This document shows, in pieces, positions 1-9,514 of a stretch of 64,000 bases of DNA. Source of the stretch: Linnemannia hyalina (Eukaryota; Mortierellomycota; Mortierellomycetes; Mortierellales; Mortierellaceae); contig JAHRHY010000010.1 of the NCBI GenBank assembly GCA_019671135.1, forward strand, positions 744,001-808,000, written 5' to 3'. How positions within the stretch are numbered: the first letter of the stretch is position 1; each line of letters opens with the position of its first letter. The notes under the pieces are model-generated. The model searched no databases. It saw only the letters and a program-made list of their open reading frames with translations, and was not told where the DNA came from. A program made the translations under genes and the position numbers.

Positions 1-76
1 TGACAATCACACATCTGACATCATGTTTGAACATCTCTTTTTCTTGCTTGTCAACCACTACCTGTATCGTTTACAG

Positions 77-1442
77 GATACAGCCGAATCCTCCTTGCTG
101 CTGGCGCCTTATACTACATGCCCTATCACCCAAAGACATGCATGGTCATGTACTCTGTTTCGTGTCTTTTGGACGCCGTTGATGGACAAGCTGCCCGTTA
201 CTATGACCAATGTAAGGATCGTTCGTCTATTGCCTTTAGGCGGATAGTACCATGCCTTTGCGTATGCGATTCTTACAGACAGGAAGGAATGTGTTTTTTT
301 ATTTTATTTCTAACGGACGACGACTTGCATTGTACGCATCTTATGTTTGTGTGTATGCTTTTTTTATCTTTTCACTTTAGGCAGCAAATTTGGAGCAGTT
401 CTGGACATGGTTACTGACAGGTAAGCATGCGAGTCGATATCGGGTGCCCAAGGTGGCTCAATTGCCATGTTTGACGAGGATGGTCTTGTGTGCGTGGCGA
501 AGAAGTGTCGTGTGTGTGCAACACAGGCTTAACAAGTTATCATCACCTTCCCCACTTGATCGGGTCCAAACTCCTACACTAAAATTAAATGAACTGACCG
601 GCTAACTGATTGACATACACACCACACACGCATATATCTTGTTCATTTTGTAGGTGCACTACTGCCTGCCTTCTCTGCTATCTTGCCATTGCCTACCCGT
701 CCTATGCCCTCGTCTTCCAGTTCTTGATCGCCTTGGATGTCAGCAGTCATTACATGCACATGTACAGGTAACGAGCTTGTCCATACCCAGCCGACGGAAC
801 TCTGTTCTCCCTTTCATCCGCACTTTGTTCACATGAAATCCTATCTTTCCTTTTCATTTTAAGCCCGACTGTTAATGCTCTCAAAACAAAGGCATTTGCA
901 CTTGTTCATCTCTTTCCCCTCTTCCCATTCGAACCCTATTAACACCATAACCATGCTGACCTGTTTATCTCTGCGCATATAGCTCATTGACCTCAGGAGC
1001 AACCAGCCATAAGAAGATTTCAGAGTCGAGCAACTTCATCCTTCGCGCCTACTATAGCAACAATGTAAGCGATCGACCGTCGAATGGGCAGATATCCATA
1101 CGTGGACAGAGGATAGACGGGCAGTGGATCCGTTTTTGTTTATTTTACTCGGAGCAGACGGACAAGTAACACCTATTTTTTTTTCTCACAAAAAAATACT
1201 TCCCTTAGAATGTCCTGTTTGCGTTCTGCTTTGCGAACGAGCTGTTCTTTGTTATCCTGTACCTGTTGAGTTTCAACTTCCAGTCGTCGGCCTTTGGCAA
1301 GGTTGTGCTGTACTCGCTTGCTGCTGTTACCGGACCTGTCTGCGCTGGAAAGCAGATTATCAACTGCATCCAGTTTGCCAACGCAAGCAGGAGCCTTGCA
1401 GAGATCGACCTTGAGGAGAGGAAGGCTGCCAAGAAGAACTAG
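77..1442 (+). CDS. PIS1: Phosphatidylinositol synthase (CDP-diacylglycerol-inositol 3-phosphatidyltransferase), 5' end outside window
   Basis: Joins CDP-diacylglycerol and myo-inositol to make phosphatidylinositol in ER-type membranes. Five exons are visible: 77-211, 381-420, 654-767, 983-1064 and 1209-1442, together about 200 residues. The CDP-alcohol phosphotransferase signature D-G-x2-A-R-x8-G-x3-D-x3-D is assembled across the first intron: DAVDGQAARYYDQ joins to SKFGAVLDMVTDR. Further family landmarks follow: a DVSSHYMHMYSSL stretch, the TSHK motif and hydrophobic C-terminal spans ending in a lysine-rich tail. The yeast enzyme is 220 residues, so only about 25 residues are missing, in an exon upstream of the window; the bases before 77 read as intron ending in TTTACAG. 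Identification is by motif recognition and is firm. Confidence 0.93.
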
Positions 1443-1730
1443 ATAGACCTATGTTACCCATTCCCCAATACAACTTTTACATAATTTTTTTGCCGCCTTT
1501 TTTTTCTGCGAAAGGAATCGTGATCAGGAAGCGTTGAATATCGCAGATGCTGTGCTTGCCCCATGTTGAGGTCGTGCACAAAGGAACCTCCTCTTTTGAC
1601 GGACGTTTGACTCCACCTATCCTGCCACCTCTTACCTGCACACTGCACCCCTCCTCTTTTCTCTTTCTCTCGTCTCTCCTCCTACTCCCTTTTGTTTTCA
1701 ACTCGCCTCTCTCTTTTCTCTTTCACACAC

Positions 1731-1731
1731 T

Positions 1732-1765
<34 letters not shown>

Positions 1766-1793
1766 TTTCTCTCTCACTCTCTCTCACTCTCAC
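1731..1793. repeat. CT-rich microsatellite
   Basis: Imperfect (CT)n with interruptions such as CTTTTCTC and CTCACTCT. It directly precedes the 15-bp minisatellite and looks like part of a pyrimidine-rich leader. Confidence 0.85.
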
Positions 1794-1802
1794 ACATACT
1801 TA

Positions 1803-1918
1803 TCTCTCTCACACTTATATCTCTCACACTTATATCTCTCACACTTATATCTCTCACACTTATATCTCTCACACTTATATCTCTCACACTTATATCTCTC
1901 ACACTTATATCTCTCACA
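1803..1918. repeat. 15-bp minisatellite, about seven near-perfect copies
   Basis: The unit CTCTCACACTTATAT recurs head to tail about seven times with essentially no divergence. Because 15 is a multiple of three, the array stays open in at least two plus frames. One of them is continuous with the Kelch-BTB reading frame and would encode a repeated five-residue motif of Tyr, Leu, Ser, His, Leu. The near-identity of copies suggests recent expansion or ongoing slippage. Confidence 0.95.
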
Positions 1919-1946
1919 CACATTCCCACACCTCATTGCACCTTCC

Positions 1947-4049
1947 ATGCCCCGCACGGCCTCACCAGCTCAGTCTCTTAGTCAAGTCCATAACAATAAC
2001 AATAACAACTTCAGCAACCAGCCAATGCCCTCCAACCACAGCTCCCTCCCGCAGCCTCTCCCGTTCAACAGCACAGGTCCCTACAACTTCCAGCCCCAAC
2101 CCCCTGGCACAGAGAGCTCCGTTCTCCCTCGCCCCACCTTGGGCGAACGCATGACATGTATTGTCAATGCATCCATCACCTGCATCTCTTCCCCTTCCTC
2201 TGTGACCGCTTCCCGCTCAAGTAGCAGCCACAGTCTGGCCAAGAGGAACAGGGCATTCGCTTCGACCACTACTCATTCCCCCCAGGGCTCCTTTTACGAC
2301 AGTGCAGCTGCCACAGCCACCGCCGACGCGACAACAAGCCGCGCTAGGACAGCTGCCAGTCAGACCCAGGGTTCAGGTCATGTTCGCCATCACAGTCGAC
2401 AGGATGACCTTGGTGCAGGCGAGCGGGAGAGGGGTCACGACAGGCTGCGACTCTATGTGTTTGGAGGCTTTCACCAGTACACGGACGCCGTCAACAACGA
2501 CCTTTATCGGCTGGATGTGGAGACGATGGTGTGGGAGAAGCTGATTTACACCAAAGGCGAGCCACCGTCTAAACGGAACGACCACTCTGCCAGTCTTTGG
2601 GGAGACGATCGTATTGTCATATTTGGAGGTAGTGACGAGCGGAACCAATACTGCAACGATGTCCACATTCTGAATGTCCGTACATTGACTTGGGAGACTC
2701 CGGAAGTAACCGGTGCTATCCCGATCGGACGAGTCAAGCACTCGGCGACGATTGTGGACGACAAGCTATACATTTCTGGAGGATGTCTTGATCAGGAAGG
2801 CGTTTCGCAGGAACTCCTCTGTCTCGACCTCTTGACGTGGGAGTGGGATGAGCCAATCGACTTTGTTGCCCGATACACCCATACGCTCTTCGAGTTCCGC
2901 AACAAGCTGTTCGTATACGGGGGCTACAACGAGGAGATGGATCGCACAGAGGTTATTGCCTACATGGACCTCGAGACCAATCAGGTGACAAGGGTCAGCG
3001 TGTCTGATGAAATCGCACCGAACGTCGCTGCTCAACAGTTCTCACAAGTCTGTGGTCGGCATCTGGTCGTCGTGATCTCCCAAGGTCTGCGGTACGAGCT
3101 TCAAAAGTTCACAGGAGGAATCTGGACTCTGGATCTGGAATGCTTCCAATGGACAAAACACGACGACTGGAAGATCCTGGGCGAGAACCACACCTGGCAC
3201 TACTTTTCAATGGAGCGAGACGGTGATCAGTTCTACCTGATTGGCGACAACAACGAGTCGGACGAGTACTTCAAGCAGGTTCTGACGATCGATATGCGAG
3301 AGTATGGGTCGTTCCAGGAGCCTCACGTCGCAATAGGACAAGAACTTGGTCGACTCCTGCAGGACCAAATGGCGCTGGCTGACTTTCGAATCCTCTGTAC
3401 GGGGACCGATGCGCAGGCCAATTCAGTTGTTCAGGCGACTGACCTCTCGGCAGACTACTATCCTCACTCGGACGCCAGTGGCGATAACGACATGATGATT
3501 GACGCCCAGCCACTTATGGTCCAACGGATTCGGTCTCAGCGGCAGACACCCTCGTCAACCCGGGCCAACAGTCCACAGCAGGAGTCCATCCTGTGTCATA
3601 AGCTGATCCTGATGGCGCGGTGGCCCCACTTTGCGAGCATGGTTCAGGCGGGAATGCTAGAGGCCCAGACAAGCACTTTGACCCTCCCTGAGCCGTACGA
3701 GACTGTGAAGGGCTTTGTCGAGTACCTGTACACGGATTCGATTGAGGACATGTCGACGGATACAATCGCGGACCTGCTAGTCATGGGAAGCATGTATGTG
3801 ATGAGACGTCTGGTCCACCTTTGCAGCGCGGCGCTCCACCAGCAGATCGACATCGAGACAGTTTCTAGGATCTATCACAGAGCTGGCCTCAGTGGCCAGG
3901 TCGGACTGCGGCAAAGAGCGCTCAAGTTTATGTTCCGCAACTATGGTCCAGTCAGCAAGACCATCGGTTTCCGGTCCTTGCCCAAGGAGGCGCTCTTTGA
4001 CTTTTGGGACTCTACGCCCGAAGGTGCCGTCATCAACGTTGCAGTTTAG
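1947..4049 (+). CDS. Kelch-repeat protein with C-terminal BTB domain (LZTR1/Ral2-like architecture)
   Basis: Intronless, 700 residues from the ATG at 1947. The frame is open for 85 more codons upstream, but these are minisatellite and CT repeat, so the first ATG after the repeat was chosen. Residues 1-165 are Ser/Thr/Asn/Pro-rich and probably disordered. Kelch blades run from about 168 to 400, shown by YVFGGF, IVIFGGSDERN, LYISGGC and LFVYGGYNEE, each followed by a blade W (MVWEKL, LTWETP). A BTB fold begins near 473 (LADFRILCTGTD), is interrupted by a Ser/Gln-rich insertion of about 65 residues, and resumes at 547 (CHKLILMARWPHFASMV); a BACK-like helical tail ends the protein. Such proteins are often Cullin-3 adaptors, and S. 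pombe Ral2 acts in Ras signalling. Function here is inference. An AATAAA lies about 41 bases after the stop. Confidence 0.85.
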   Translation: MPRTASPAQSLSQVHNNNNNNFSNQPMPSNHSSLPQPLPFNSTGPYNFQPQPPGTESSVLPRPTLGERMTCIVNASITCISSPSSVTASRSSSSHSLAKRNRAFASTTTHSPQGSFYDSAAATATADATTSRARTAASQTQGSGHVRHHSRQDDLGAGERERGHDRLRLYVFGGFHQYTDAVNNDLYRLDVETMVWEKLIYTKGEPPSKRNDHSASLWGDDRIVIFGGSDERNQYCNDVHILNVRTLTWETPEVTGAIPIGRVKHSATIVDDKLYISGGCLDQEGVSQELLCLDLLTWEWDEPIDFVARYTHTLFEFRNKLFVYGGYNEEMDRTEVIAYMDLETNQVTRVSVSDEIAPNVAAQQFSQVCGRHLVVVISQGLRYELQKFTGGIWTLDLECFQWTKHDDWKILGENHTWHYFSMERDGDQFYLIGDNNESDEYFKQVLTIDMREYGSFQEPHVAIGQELGRLLQDQMALADFRILCTGTDAQANSVVQATDLSADYYPHSDASGDNDMMIDAQPLMVQRIRSQRQTPSSTRANSPQQESILCHKLILMARWPHFASMVQAGMLEAQTSTLTLPEPYETVKGFVEYLYTDSIEDMSTDTIADLLVMGSMYVMRRLVHLCSAALHQQIDIETVSRIYHRAGLSGQVGLRQRALKFMFRNYGPVSKTIGFRSLPKEALFDFWDSTPEGAVINVAV

Positions 4050-4509
4050 CTATTTATGCTCCTTCTTCACGCCAACCTTTTGGCCAGATAAATAAAGATC
4101 GGTAGCAAAAAGGACAAGAAGAGAGAATAAAATATACTTTTTTCTTTCGCAAGCACGAAGAAAAGGCCGACCGACAAAGACCCATCCCGGGCCGGTGGCA
4201 AAGATGCTGTCATAGTCCTTGTTCTTCTTCGCCACTGTTACGAAGGCTGCGGCATATTTGATGGGTCGACTCCTGACAGAAAGAACAAGGTTTGGACAGA
4301 GAAAACCATCGAATTCTGTAGAAAGGCAAAAGTGCACCGCCGCGACCACGGCGAAGTATTTATTTTGTCTCTTTTGTATTTTTATTTTTTTTTCATCTTA
4401 CGCACTCTTCCTTTTCCTTTTCCTTTTCTCATTCACACCCCTCCTCACTCAACAACCTCTTACTACCCAACTCACACCTCATCCGACAAAACAAAACATA
4501 TACACAGCA
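4050..4509. promoter_or_regulatory. Intergenic region with Kelch-BTB 3' end and SGT1 promoter
   Basis: Contains AATAAA at 4091-4096 for the upstream gene and, from about 4360 to 4500, a pyrimidine-rich tract with repeated CTTTTC units before the SGT1 ATG. Nothing else is recognised. Confidence 0.5.
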
Positions 4510-6289
4510 ATGACCACCGCACAGGATTTGTTTGCCCAGGGCAGCCACGCATTCGCCGAGGATGACTATGAGGAAGCTCTTGACCTTTATTCCCAGGCTA
4601 TCGAGGTCAATGGAACCTACGCCGAGATCTTCTTGAAGCGGTACTTTTTACGAAAGCATTCTTCATGAGCCTGCACAGCTGGACGATGACTATGCTCTCT
4701 TGAGAAGCTGTTTGTTCCTCTTACTCATATGTTCCTGCTCCGTTATTCCACGCGCCTTTTTCTTTTTTTTTTTTTAAAAAAACCTCTTTAGTTCTGCTAC
4801 GTACCAGAAGCTCGGAAAGGACAAGGAGGCATACGGGGATGCCGTTCACGCGTTAGAACTTATCAAGGAGAAGCCTTCTTCGGACGTGACCGTTGAGGCC
4901 AAGGCCCAGCTTCGCAAAGGGTAGGTGTATTACGATACGGACATTCTCGATTGACCAGGAAGCGCACTTGCGGGATGTGCATCGCGCCAAACCGCTTGGT
5001 CATGCGTTTCACCTCCTCTTGTCGACTCTGAAGGTGCAACTGTTCAGAAGTGCTGAGGATTTTTTTTCCAGCAACTTCTGTCACACACAAATCTCTTTCA
5101 GGTTCAAGTCGACCCTTGTACTTACAAAGAGCACGTGAACCTTGATCTCTTTGGGGCTTATTTCCTTTAGTGTCGCCGCCTTCCACTTGCAGGACTATCA
5201 GACCGCAAAAGTCGCATTGGAGGCTTGCCAGGCTTTGAGTCCCGAGCAGCGTACTCTTGCTAGCTGGATTCGCAAGAACGATCAGGAGCTCGCCAAGTTG
5301 CCCAAGGCCGCTACCCCTGCTACTGCTGCCCCTACTGCTGCTGCCCCAGCCACCGTTGCTGCTGCTGCTCCCGCTGCCGAAGTGACTCCCGTTGTGTCGG
5401 CCGTTGCCTCTACGCCCGTCCCAGCCCCATTGACCCCCGCTGCTCACCGCGTCAGGTATGAAGCGCCCATCGGTTTCTTATTTTACATCAAATTCGATAT
5501 ACATATGCATGGTGATGGCACAAGAGCCAAATGTTCTAACGGATGCGGCTCCTGACTCGGATTTTCCTTTTAGGCACGAGTGGTACCAGAATGATACTTT
5601 TGTTACCATCAGCGTCTTCATCAAGAATGTGAAGAAGGATGCCGCCGAAATCATTTTCACGGACCAGGCCTTGTCCGTCTCGGTCAAGATGCCTACCGGA
5701 TCAGACTACTCTCTTGAGTTAGACCCTCTGAGTCACAAGATCATTCCTTCGGAGAGCAAGTACGAGGTGTTGTCGACCAAGATAGAGATCCAGCTCAAGA
5801 AGGAGGTCTTTGCCATCAAGTGGGGCGCTCTTGAGGGCGACGATGTCAACGCTGGCTCCATGGCCGCTGTTTCTGGTGAGTCATTGCGAAAGGAGAAGAA
5901 AAAATGGGCTACAAATGATCAAAACGACTGCTTTCTCTAGTCCACTTTGGCGATCCTGTTCTAATTCCTCCTTTCTATGTCGCAATCGATGTAACTTTGT
6001 AGCCGGCGCTACTCCAGCATACCCAACCTCGTCCAAGAAGGCGAAGAACTGGGATGCCTTGGCAAAGGAGGCAGCCAACGAAGAGGACAAGGCCGATGGA
6101 GATAAGGCTCTGAACCAGCTCTTCTCTCAAATCTATAAGGATGCCGACGATGATACAAAGCGTGCCATGATGAAGAGTTTTACTGAGAGTAATGGCACCT
6201 GCCTGTCGACCAACTGGGATGAGGTCGGAAAGGGCACCGTCGAGACCCGCCCCCCAGAGGGCATGGTCGCCAAGAAGTACTCTTCTTAA
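4510..6289 (+). CDS. SGT1: SGT1 co-chaperone (TPR-CS-SGS)
   Basis: Hsp90 adaptor required for kinetochore assembly and SCF ubiquitin ligase function in yeast. Five exons: 4510-4640, 4792-4920, 5171-5455, 5574-5875 and 6003-6289, giving 377 residues. The order is diagnostic: an N-terminal TPR block (AEDDYEEALDLYSQAIEVN is the first repeat), an Ala/Pro-rich linker of about 50 residues, a CS domain opening with HEWYQNDTFVTISVFIKNV and closing with the KKEVFAIKWGALEG strand, then the SGS domain containing KNWDALAKE, DGDKALNQLFSQIYKDADDD, TKRAMMKSFTESNGTCLSTNW and a PPEGM motif near the C-terminus. All splice junctions keep frame. The Ala-rich linker is more repetitive than usual. Confident call. 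Confidence 0.95.
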
Positions 6290-7823
6290 GGACCTGAGCG
6301 TCCAATCGAAAAGCTGACGCTAACCATCGCAATTAAAATGTATATGATATTCTCCTTGTTTGTCGTTTGGGCTTGTCGTTGGCAATGGCATATATGTCTC
6401 ATATGTCTCTGTAAATACGGAAAGCTGGTCAGTTGGATATGCCTGCTTAAGAGAGAAGGGAATGGTTGGTTGAGTGAAGAGCACCCCGACCTTCGTGGTA
6501 TGTAAAAAGAACTGATGGGCTTTAAACCTTCTGTTAATTTGAACTAAAGGAGGATACATGTGTGCTCGTTTACACCCGTTTTGGTCACCACGGGGTCTCA
6601 GGGTAAGGTATGGTTTCTACTATGTGTCCAGTGCGTTAGTTGATTTTTTCTTATTGCCGTGTCTAGTGGGAACATTATTGGCCTATGGCTTATCCCAGCA
6701 GGTTTCGCTTTTGATAGTCTCATTGAAGCCCCATTCCTCCCTAATACAAAATGTTTCGTAATGAAAAGCGATCGATGGTATGTCCTCTTGCATCTCGCTT
6801 TTTTTTTTCTTCTCTTCGTTCGTCCTCCTTCCTTTTTGTAGTGGGACAAGGAGGGTAATAAATAGGCGCAGGACGGCCGAATTGACTGGTGCATTTCTTT
6901 GTGTTTGTTGCGGCTGAACCTCTTTTTGCTTTTTTTTTGAGAGCATTTTTTGGTTTGATGAGCAAGTGGGATAAGGGACTGGACGAACAGCTGCAAGAGG
7001 GGGAAAGATAAATATAATACGTTAGCCCTTGAAGCAGGCTGTCTACATCACCCTTGTTTTATTCCTCGTGTTCTCATAATCAAGGAAGAAGGCAAGGCAA
7101 GGCAAATAAACAACAAGCGGTGATAATAATGTAGCAATCAACAATGAAGGGGTGATAAATTGCTGATTTGATCAATGGGTGATGAACAGCTTAAAAGAAT
7201 GAGACATAAATTCAGGTACCAGGCACCAGGCACCAGGACTGAACCCTGGTGTGTTCTACGGAGAATGATTACTCTGCCGTAGCGAACGATGTGTGCATTC
7301 TGCTGGAAATGAATAGGTTTAGGTCTTCTCTTTTTTCTCTTGCATGGACGCCAAGTGTTGGCGTGTGAAAGGGAATGTGTTTGACGGAAAGATACGTCGA
7401 GGAGGAGAGCAAAGTGATGGAGGAAAGAGACCCAGACCATTTTTTTGGTGTCTGTCGAGTGGAGCGATGATGAGTGGTGCACTCACACTCATGTGTACTC
7501 CAGCATACTGACCGGGGCACTCACGCTCTCCTCTTCCTTTTCTTCCGTTTCCCTTTTTCCCCTTCTCTCTTTTTCTCTTCTTTGTTCCTCGAGCCCCCTT
7601 CTCCCTCTCACCACTTTACCCCCATCCTCCCCTTCCGCCACTTGCTTGGCCCATATCCCCACATCCTCCTCTTCTTCCCCTGTCTTCTTTACCGATTCTT
7701 CTTCACTCAACTCGACTCTCATTCAACCCCCACCTACATTCCAACTCGATCTTCTCTCCGTCCTCCTTCCACTCATTCTTCCGCTCTTTTTTTTTTTACG
7801 CTTTTTCGTTTCCTCATTATATC
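6290..7823. other. Long intergenic region, no gene recognised
   Basis: Open frames here are short and low in complexity on both strands. The last 300 bases (about 7525-7800) are strongly C/T-rich on the plus strand and probably form the promoter and leader of the next gene. I see no RNA gene or mobile element. Confidence 0.5.
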
Positions 7824-9041
7824 ATGAAGTTCTCAAGAGCCACAACACTTATCGCCTTGTGCGCAGTCTCCTGTCTGGTCATCCTACCCTCAGTGGTTAA
7901 CGCTCAACATGGGACTATATCTGTTCCAGGTGTAAAACCAACGGCGGAGCCAGGCACCAAAACAACACCCGTGCCAACGACATCATCCACCCCGGCCCCC
8001 ACTTCCAAGCCAAGTACCACACCTCCCGCCGCCACCACCACCGCCGCCACAACTACGACTCATACAGCCGGCACCACTACTGCTCCTGCTGCTAAGCCTC
8101 CAACAACTTCATTGGCCCCCGTCATCCCCACTCCAATTGCTCCCCCAGTTCCTACAGGCACCGGAGGAGTGATAGGAGCAGCATGTACCAACTCTGATGC
8201 CTGCGGAGGATTGTTATGTGCGCTCACACCAGATAGCCCTGCCGCAGGAACTTGTCAAGCTATGCCCAGAAATGTCTGCCGTGCTGACCCCGCGCAGAAT
8301 TGCACAACGAGTGCAGACTGCAATACTGCCTACTCGTTCTGTATGAACAATAACGGAGCAATGGTCTGCGTGGGCTTGGGTACTCCCTCAGCAGCCGACT
8401 ACTGCCCTAACAATACCAGCAACAACAACAGCGGCAGTGGAAGCCTGGCCCCTACAATCAAGTACGCAGGAATTGCTGTTGGATGTGTTGCTGCCCTCGG
8501 TTTGCTCTTTGCCGGAGTCCGCTGGCAACGTCACCGCCAACGATCCAAGGTCCCCGAGAACATGTTTGGAGAGATTGACTATGGCATGACTGACCGCAGT
8601 GCCCCCAAGAGCGCCGAACAAACTTATCCCTTCTCAAGCCGTCCCCATGCCCACGGAAGCGACCACGCTCCCTCGCCTCCTCACGACAACGGATACGATA
8701 ACCAGTACTACGACGACGGATATCAGAAGGACCAGTATTACGGCAACGACCAGTACAACAACAACAGTCAGTACTACGGAAACCAGCAGGACAACTATGG
8801 CTACGATCACCACAGTGGCCACGGCGGTCAGGGTGGAGGGTTCTACGACAACGTGGACTACCCCCAGAATGGCGGTCATCACTCCCCGATCGCATCGCCT
8901 GCTGCTGCTGTCAGGTCGCCCCGGCAGAACAACTTTGCCGCCGAGCCCTCCGAGCTGGACTATGGCGGCGGCAATGGCGGATATGGCCACGGCGGTCATG
9001 GTGGTCAAGGCGGTCAAGGTGGTCAAGGTGGATACTACTAG
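7824..9041 (+). CDS. Putative cell-surface protein: signal peptide, Thr/Pro-rich stalk, Cys-rich module, one membrane span, Tyr/Asn/Gly-rich tail
   Basis: No named family recognised. Single exon, 405 residues. Residues 1-27 form a signal peptide (basic start, hydrophobic core ending PSVVNAQ). Residues 28-115 are Thr/Pro/Ala-rich, a likely O-mannosylated stalk. A ten-cysteine module follows at about 120-200 with spacings C-x5-C-x4-C-x11-C-x7-C-x7-C-x5-C-x6-C-x8-C-x11-C; two halves share a C-T-x-S-x-x-C pattern, suggesting internal duplication. An Asn/Gly/Ser linker leads to one membrane span (about 213-232) followed by a basic stop-transfer segment (RWQRHRQRSK). The roughly 165-residue cytoplasmic tail is rich in Tyr, Asn, Gly, His and Gln. 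The topology recalls wall-stress sensors, but there is no WSC domain. AATAAA lies at 9125. Confidence 0.8.
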   Translation: MKFSRATTLIALCAVSCLVILPSVVNAQHGTISVPGVKPTAEPGTKTTPVPTTSSTPAPTSKPSTTPPAATTTAATTTTHTAGTTTAPAAKPPTTSLAPVIPTPIAPPVPTGTGGVIGAACTNSDACGGLLCALTPDSPAAGTCQAMPRNVCRADPAQNCTTSADCNTAYSFCMNNNGAMVCVGLGTPSAADYCPNNTSNNNSGSGSLAPTIKYAGIAVGCVAALGLLFAGVRWQRHRQRSKVPENMFGEIDYGMTDRSAPKSAEQTYPFSSRPHAHGSDHAPSPPHDNGYDNQYYDDGYQKDQYYGNDQYNNNSQYYGNQQDNYGYDHHSGHGGQGGGFYDNVDYPQNGGHHSPIASPAAAVRSPRQNNFAAEPSELDYGGGNGGYGHGGHGGQGGQGGQGGYY

Positions 9042-9514
9042 AATCTGGCCCTTGAATAGCGTGAAACGTTCCTTGTTCCACATAGCATACAACAACAATG
9101 GATATACCTTTTTATTTGCACAAGAATAAATACCAAATGAACACGATACCTCAGCCCTCTCTGTCCGCATGATTTCAATGTCGTTCATTCGAACTGGGCT
9201 GGGTTACACCTAAGGGTCACGTGTCGATTATCTTCAAGTCAAAGTGAAAAGTGAAATGTCCTTGGAGCTACCATCCGCATCCTTTCAACATCTCAGGACC
9301 TACACGCTCAAAAAAAAACTAGCAAAACACGCGCCAACAGGACAATCACCAAGACAAACGGCAACAGCATCAAGACTTCATCGATTAGGACAGGCAGCAC
9401 AACCTACACCCGCAACTAAACCAAGGCCGACAGAAGACAGAGCGCCCCGGTCCTTTTTTTCACAACCTCCTCTCTCTCTACCCCATCCATCGGCACTCAC
9501 AACAACACAACCCC
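9042..9514. promoter_or_regulatory. Intergenic region upstream of GMH1
   Basis: Holds an AATAAA polyadenylation-type signal at 9125-9130 for the upstream gene, then A/C-rich sequence leading to the GMH1 start at 9515. A short upstream open frame from 9244 shows no family resemblance. Confidence 0.5.
9125..9130 (+). terminator. AATAAA polyadenylation-type signal
   Basis: Located 84 bases after the stop codon of the surface-protein gene at 7824-9041. Confidence 0.5.

Larger units (their letters stand above)
1443..1946. promoter_or_regulatory. Intergenic region and leader of the Kelch-BTB gene
   Basis: The first 190 bases hold no recognisable gene. From about 1640 the plus strand is strongly pyrimidine-rich, passing into a CT microsatellite (about 1731-1793) and a 15-bp minisatellite (about 1803-1918) that ends roughly 30 bases before the chosen Kelch-BTB start codon. 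Promoter and 5' leader must lie here. Confidence 0.6.

Noticed and set aside
1547..1981. Plus-strand open frame through the minisatellite in another frame (repeating Ile-Ser-Leu-Thr-Leu)
   Set aside because: The frame is open only because the repeat period is a multiple of three; it ends shortly after the array and resembles no protein.
8634..9188. Minus-strand open frame of 184 codons opposite the surface-protein gene
   Set aside because: It is a Val/Ile-rich shadow of the Gly/Tyr/Asn-rich coding tail on the plus strand.
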